Shown here: piece by piece, positions 38,438 to 41,322 of the stretch
Layout: each line of letters starts with the position of its first letter
Position numbering within the stretch: the first letter of the stretch is position 1
Assembly: GCA_937925715.1 (NCBI GenBank)
Contig: CALAMG010000040.1
Location: 1-41,322 of the forward strand
DNA from: an uncultured Collinsella sp.
GTDB taxonomy: Bacteria; Actinomycetota; Coriobacteriia; Coriobacteriales; Coriobacteriaceae
Direction of reading: 5' to 3'
Length of the DNA stretch: 41,322 nucleotides
Position numbers and translations under genes: made by a program
The notes under the pieces: model-generated
The model's database searches: none
What the model saw: only the letters and a program-made list of their open reading frames with translations
What the model was told of the DNA's origin: nothing

Positions 38438-40153
38438 CTATTGTGCCGAGCCCGCGACGGGCTCAAAATGCTTGTCCTTCACGGCCGCGGCCAGGCGATC
38501 TGCCAGGTTGCGCACGCGCGGATCCAGGCGAGCGGCACCCGGGTTGACAAAGAAGCGGGCCGTGCAGTCCATAATGCGACCAGTAATAACCAGGTCGTTA
38601 TCGCGCAGCGTGGCGCCCGTGGCGGTAATGTCCACGATGCGATCGGTCATACCGACGATGGGGCCCAGCTCGATGTTACCGTGCAGCGAGACGATATCGG
38701 CATTCACGCCGCGCTCGGCATACCAGGCACTCGCGATGCGCGGGTACTTGGTGGCCACACGAAGCGACCCGCGGCGGGCGTAGTTGCGCTCGGCCTGGCC
38801 GGCGCGCCATGCAGGCTCCGCCTCGATAAACGTGCACAGGCCGTAGCCCAGATCGACCAGCTGCAGCAGGTTGAGGTCGGCCTCGATAAGCGAGTCCCAA
38901 CCGCAGATGCCGCAGTCGGCGCCGCCGCAGCCCACAAAGGCGGGCGCATCGCTGGGACGCACGATGACAAACTCGATATCGCCGACCGTGCCCTCGCCGG
39001 CACGCGTGTCGCGACCGCGCACAATCAGGTGACGGCCGGGGTCACGCAGCTCAGAGACGTCCAAGCCCGCGGCCTCGAGCACGTCGAGCGTGTCGGCCTT
39101 GAGCGAGCCCTTGGGCACGGCGATGCGCAGCGGACCCTCGGCGCCGCGACCCACGGCGTGATCGCCGTCGGAAGCGGCGTCCTCGGCCGAGGTGCGCGCG
39201 GCCTCCAGACGCTCGAGCGAAAAGGCAAAGCCCGCCGCCGGTACCTCGATGCCGTCGCCAAATGCGCCGGTAAAGATGGAGTCGTAGCGTCCGCCCGAAC
39301 CGACCGGATCGGGCAGGCCGCCGGCATAGGCCTTAAAGACCAGACCCGTGTAGTAATCGAAAGAGTTCATGATGGAGAAGTCGAACGACAGCACCTGGGC
39401 GTCCTCGGGTGCCAGGCCCTCGACCAGGGCACGCAGCTCGCGCGTCAGTGGCACGACGATACCGGCGGCCTCCAGCAGCGCGTCCACGCGGTCGAGCACC
39501 TCGGCACCGCCGTGCAGACGTGGCAGCTCGCTAATGGCGGCCTTGACGGCATCGGACTCGACGCTTGCTGCCACGCGGGCATCGAGGCCCACAAAGTCGT
39601 TGGCGTGCACGCAGCGCAGGGCCCCGGCGGCCAGCTTGCGATCCTCGCACGCCGCAAGCAGCTCCTTAAACGGACGCACGCTACCTGCGATAATGCGCGC
39701 ATCGGGCAGCGCCAACTTGCGCACGGCCTCGGCCACGAGCGAGACAATCTCGACATCGCCCGCGGTATCGCCCGCGCCGATAAGCTCAAAGCCCAGCTGC
39801 GTAAACTGACGCGAGCCGCCGGCATTGCGCTGACACTCGCGAACCACCGGCGCCTCGTAGCGAAGGCGCAGGGGCAGGTCGGCCGCGCGCATGCGGGTCG
39901 AAACCAGGCGTACGATCGGCAGCGTGTTGTCGGGACGGACCACCAGCAGGCGGCCGTCGTCATCAAAGAGCTTAAACGGCGTGTCCGCAATGCGGCCGCC
40001 TTCCTCGAGTGAGCCCTTGTCCTCGAGCAGCGGTGTCTCGACCGGAAGGTAATGATGCTCCCTGAAGCAGCCCTTCACCGTCAGCGCAATCTCCTCGCGC
40101 GCCTGAGCCTCCTCGGGCAATATGTCCCGGAATCCCCACGGTGTGGCCGTCAT
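38438..40153 (-). CDS. hisZG: HisZ-HisG fusion: ATP phosphoribosyltransferase with its regulatory subunit
   Basis: 571 residues in one frame. Residues about 1-320 are HisZ, a HisRS-like domain without aminoacylation role: TPWGFRDILPEEAQ, VVRPDNTLPIVRL, RQFTQLGFELIG, FDYYTGLVFKAYA and GSGGRYDSI. A low-complexity linker (about 321-338, SAEDAASDGDHAVGRG) joins it to the short form of HisG (about 339-571): LRIAVPKGSLKADTLDVLEAAG, FVIVRPSDAPAFV, and SLHGNIELGPIVGMTDRIVD with the PRPP loop DITATGATL. Short HisG normally needs HisZ as a separate subunit in a hetero-octamer; here both are one chain. No stop or frameshift is seen between the parts. It is the first gene of the his operon. A ribosome binding site GAGGAGG precedes the ATG. 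Confidence 0.93.
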   Translation of the reverse strand: MTATPWGFRDILPEEAQAREEIALTVKGCFREHHYLPVETPLLEDKGSLEEGGRIADTPFKLFDDDGRLLVVRPDNTLPIVRLVSTRMRAADLPLRLRYEAPVVRECQRNAGGSRQFTQLGFELIGAGDTAGDVEIVSLVAEAVRKLALPDARIIAGSVRPFKELLAACEDRKLAAGALRCVHANDFVGLDARVAASVESDAVKAAISELPRLHGGAEVLDRVDALLEAAGIVVPLTRELRALVEGLAPEDAQVLSFDFSIMNSFDYYTGLVFKAYAGGLPDPVGSGGRYDSIFTGAFGDGIEVPAAGFAFSLERLEAARTSAEDAASDGDHAVGRGAEGPLRIAVPKGSLKADTLDVLEAAGLDVSELRDPGRHLIVRGRDTRAGEGTVGDIEFVIVRPSDAPAFVGCGGADCGICGWDSLIEADLNLLQLVDLGYGLCTFIEAEPAWRAGQAERNYARRGSLRVATKYPRIASAWYAERGVNADIVSLHGNIELGPIVGMTDRIVDITATGATLRDNDLVITGRIMDCTARFFVNPGAARLDPRVRNLADRLAAAVKDKHFEPVAGSAQ

Positions 40154-40189
40154 CTGGTGAGCCTCCTCATGCTGTGTTTCATATAGAGC

Positions 40190-40219
40190 AGAAGACCGGC
40201 ATAGCTCCGCCGGTCTTCT
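40190..40219 (-). promoter_or_regulatory. hairpin in the his operon leader
   Basis: AGAAGACCGGC and GCCGGTCTTCT form a perfect 11-bp stem over an 8-nt loop, ending 36 nt before the hisZG start. On the minus strand CTGCTCTATATG follows, with no T-run, so it is not a plain terminator. TATGCT, about 20 nt upstream on the minus strand, is a -10 candidate. The hairpin may be the terminator of the upstream gene or a leader structure; no anti-terminator partner is seen. Confidence 0.45.
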
Positions 40220-40323
40220 GGGTACTTTAGCATACTAGAGTGTTTGCGGGGAGAATCGTCCTCCTCGGCTCACACCGTATTCATTTGGAAACATAGGAGC
40301 GGATTGTCGCAACCCAACCCCAC

Positions 40324-41160
40324 CTAGACGCCAATCGCACGACGATACTCTGCCATTACCTGCGCATCGGCTGCCGCGGGATTGGCGAAATAGCGCCAAT
40401 CATAGGTCTCGGCCGAAACAACTCCGCGATAGCCGCGCGCCACCAACCTATCCAGGTCGGCGCGCATATCGCGGTCGCCGTCACCCCAGGCAAGATGCGT
40501 CGTGCCATCTGCCGCAACATCGACAAAATGCACGTGGGCGACATCATCGCCAAGCAGATCGAAATAATCGTCGATGGTATCCCCCGCCACCGCCATAGCG
40601 CCCAAATCCAGACACGCCTTAAGTGCCGGATGATCAACTGCCTCGATCATGCGCTTCGTATCGGCCGCCGAGTTCACGATCATCGACTCAACCGGCTGTA
40701 GGGCCTCGAGCACCAGTCGCACGCCGCGCTCTACCGCATGCTCGGCAATCGCACGCAGCATCGAGGCGCTGCGACCCCACGCGTCCTCGATCGGCTCGTT
40801 CAAAAATGCCCAGCCGCTCGAGACCATGACCTGCTCGGCTCCAAGTTCCGCCGCGATATCCACAACGTTCTTAAAGTACGCGAGCGTGCGAGTGCGCGCC
40901 TCATTCCCGCGCGCCGCGATATTCCACGGCTTGGGATTGTTCTGTTCGGGACAAAGCCCCACAATCCGAACCCCATACCGCTGTGATAGCTCCCGCACCT
41001 GCTCGAGCGAATCGTATCCATGGCAATCGACATACAGATGCATCGCCCCGGTCCAAAGCTCGCAACACGTGTAGCCCGAAGCCGACGCCGAAGAAAAGAA
41101 CTCCTCAAGGTCAAAATAACGATGGCTGATATTCATGACGGCAAGCCGGGGATAGCTCAT
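40324..41160 (-). CDS. TIM-barrel sugar phosphate isomerase/epimerase-like protein
   Basis: 278 residues of the AP-endonuclease-2/xylose-isomerase-like barrel. Barrel strands with metal ligands are LVLEALQPVES (Glu), KACLDLGAMAV (Asp), VAHVHFVDV (His) and the C-terminal VVSAETYDWRY (Glu). Such proteins isomerise or epimerise sugars or inositol derivatives; the substrate is not readable. The ATG at 41160 follows GGAGAG. It is co-directional with the partial gene to the right (gap 73 nt) and with the his operon to the left (gap 170 nt). Confidence 0.85.
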   Translation of the reverse strand: MSYPRLAVMNISHRYFDLEEFFSSASASGYTCCELWTGAMHLYVDCHGYDSLEQVRELSQRYGVRIVGLCPEQNNPKPWNIAARGNEARTRTLAYFKNVVDIAAELGAEQVMVSSGWAFLNEPIEDAWGRSASMLRAIAEHAVERGVRLVLEALQPVESMIVNSAADTKRMIEAVDHPALKACLDLGAMAVAGDTIDDYFDLLGDDVAHVHFVDVAADGTTHLAWGDGDRDMRADLDRLVARGYRGVVSAETYDWRYFANPAAADAQVMAEYRRAIGV

Positions 41161-41233
41161 AATTACTCTCCAACCCAAGCGAGGCCCCGTTCCATATAGG
41201 AGCGAGGCCCGATTACACAAACGTTATTTGCTC

Positions 41234-41322
41234 TTAGTAGTCGAACTGGTGATAGTAGCGACGGTAGTTGAGGTTGTGCTTGGTGACCGTCTCGTAGTAG
41301 CGAGCCAGACGGTCGGTCACGA
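41234..41322 (-). CDS. 3' end of a gene continuing beyond the window
   Basis: The last 28 codons, read leftward, end at a TAA at 41234-41236 and give VTDRLARYYETVTKHN... and ...RRYYHQFDY. Tyr and Arg are frequent. Too little is present to name a family. It is upstream of, and co-directional with, the TIM-barrel gene, so the two may form an operon. Confidence 0.5.
   Translation of the reverse strand, partial: VTDRLARYYETVTKHNLNYRRYYHQFDY

Noticed and set aside
40150..40182. Ten-codon frame (MKHSMRRLTR) overlapping the hisZG start, as a his leader peptide
   Set aside because: Only one His codon, no ribosome binding site, and it lies after the hairpin, so it does not fit a histidine attenuator.

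Overview
The window is GC-rich bacterial chromosome with actinobacterial traits: strong G/C third positions, GAGG/AAGGAG ribosome binding sites, the gene neighbourhood mazG-eno-divIC-ppx typical of Actinomycetota, and some probable leaderless starts. Gene content and the repeated intergenic hairpins suggest a gut Coriobacteriia, probably Collinsella. That genus call is inference from gene style, not from a search. No phage, plasmid, CRISPR array or transposase gene is visible; it reads as core chromosome with many small dispersed palindromic elements in its intergenic gaps.

Layout. 1-3.1 kb: ROK glucokinase divergent from a GntR/UTRA regulator followed by mannose-6-phosphate isomerase (hexose entry). 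3.1-8.5 kb: PcrA-type helicase, undecaprenyl-diphosphatase, universal stress protein. 8.6-10.4 kb: a BceRS-like two-component pair without its usual transporter. 10.6-14.1 kb: an unknown protein, purH and a GNAT acetyltransferase. 14.1-19.1 kb: a MITE-like 228-bp element, a DUF2207 membrane protein, GluQ tRNA-modifying enzyme, a metallophosphoesterase and a small membrane protein. 19.4-22.1 kb: DUF4342 protein plus a second OmpR-type two-component system in one operon. 22.1-25.3 kb: an orphan galactitol-type PTS IIB with a VOC protein, a membrane-anchored helical-repeat protein, tRNA-Leu(UAA), and an AAA ATPase (DUF4143) preceded by three tandem 33-bp palindromes and flanked by two copies of the same hairpin repeat. 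25.4-30.9 kb: ppx, divIC, eno, mazG, a YfcE-like phosphodiesterase and an orphan LarC C-terminal domain. 31.1-40.2 kb: a PHP-type histidinol-phosphatase convergent with a complete histidine operon read right to left as hisZG-hisD-hisC-hisB-hisH-hisA-hisF-hisI-hisE. 40.3 kb to the end: a TIM-barrel sugar isomerase-like protein and the 3' end of another gene.

How the genes fit together. The his genes with the PHP phosphatase cover all steps from PRPP and ATP to histidine; purH recycles the AICAR released by HisF/HisH, though it lies 19 kb away. The first his gene is a fusion of the regulatory subunit HisZ with the short catalytic HisG. Glucokinase, ManA and enolase belong to hexose metabolism, and the GntR gene between glk and manA is a likely local regulator.

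The least expected content is intergenic. At least four repeat families are present: (i) structured elements just downstream of the stop codons of pcrA, purH and uppP; (ii) three hairpins with GTTGCGGTGGAAT-type arms; (iii) REP-like pieces around GGGGACAGGCACC, GGGACGTTCCT and TGCACCA/TGGTGCA; (iv) single large palindromes, including a MITE-like unit with 34-bp terminal inverted repeats.
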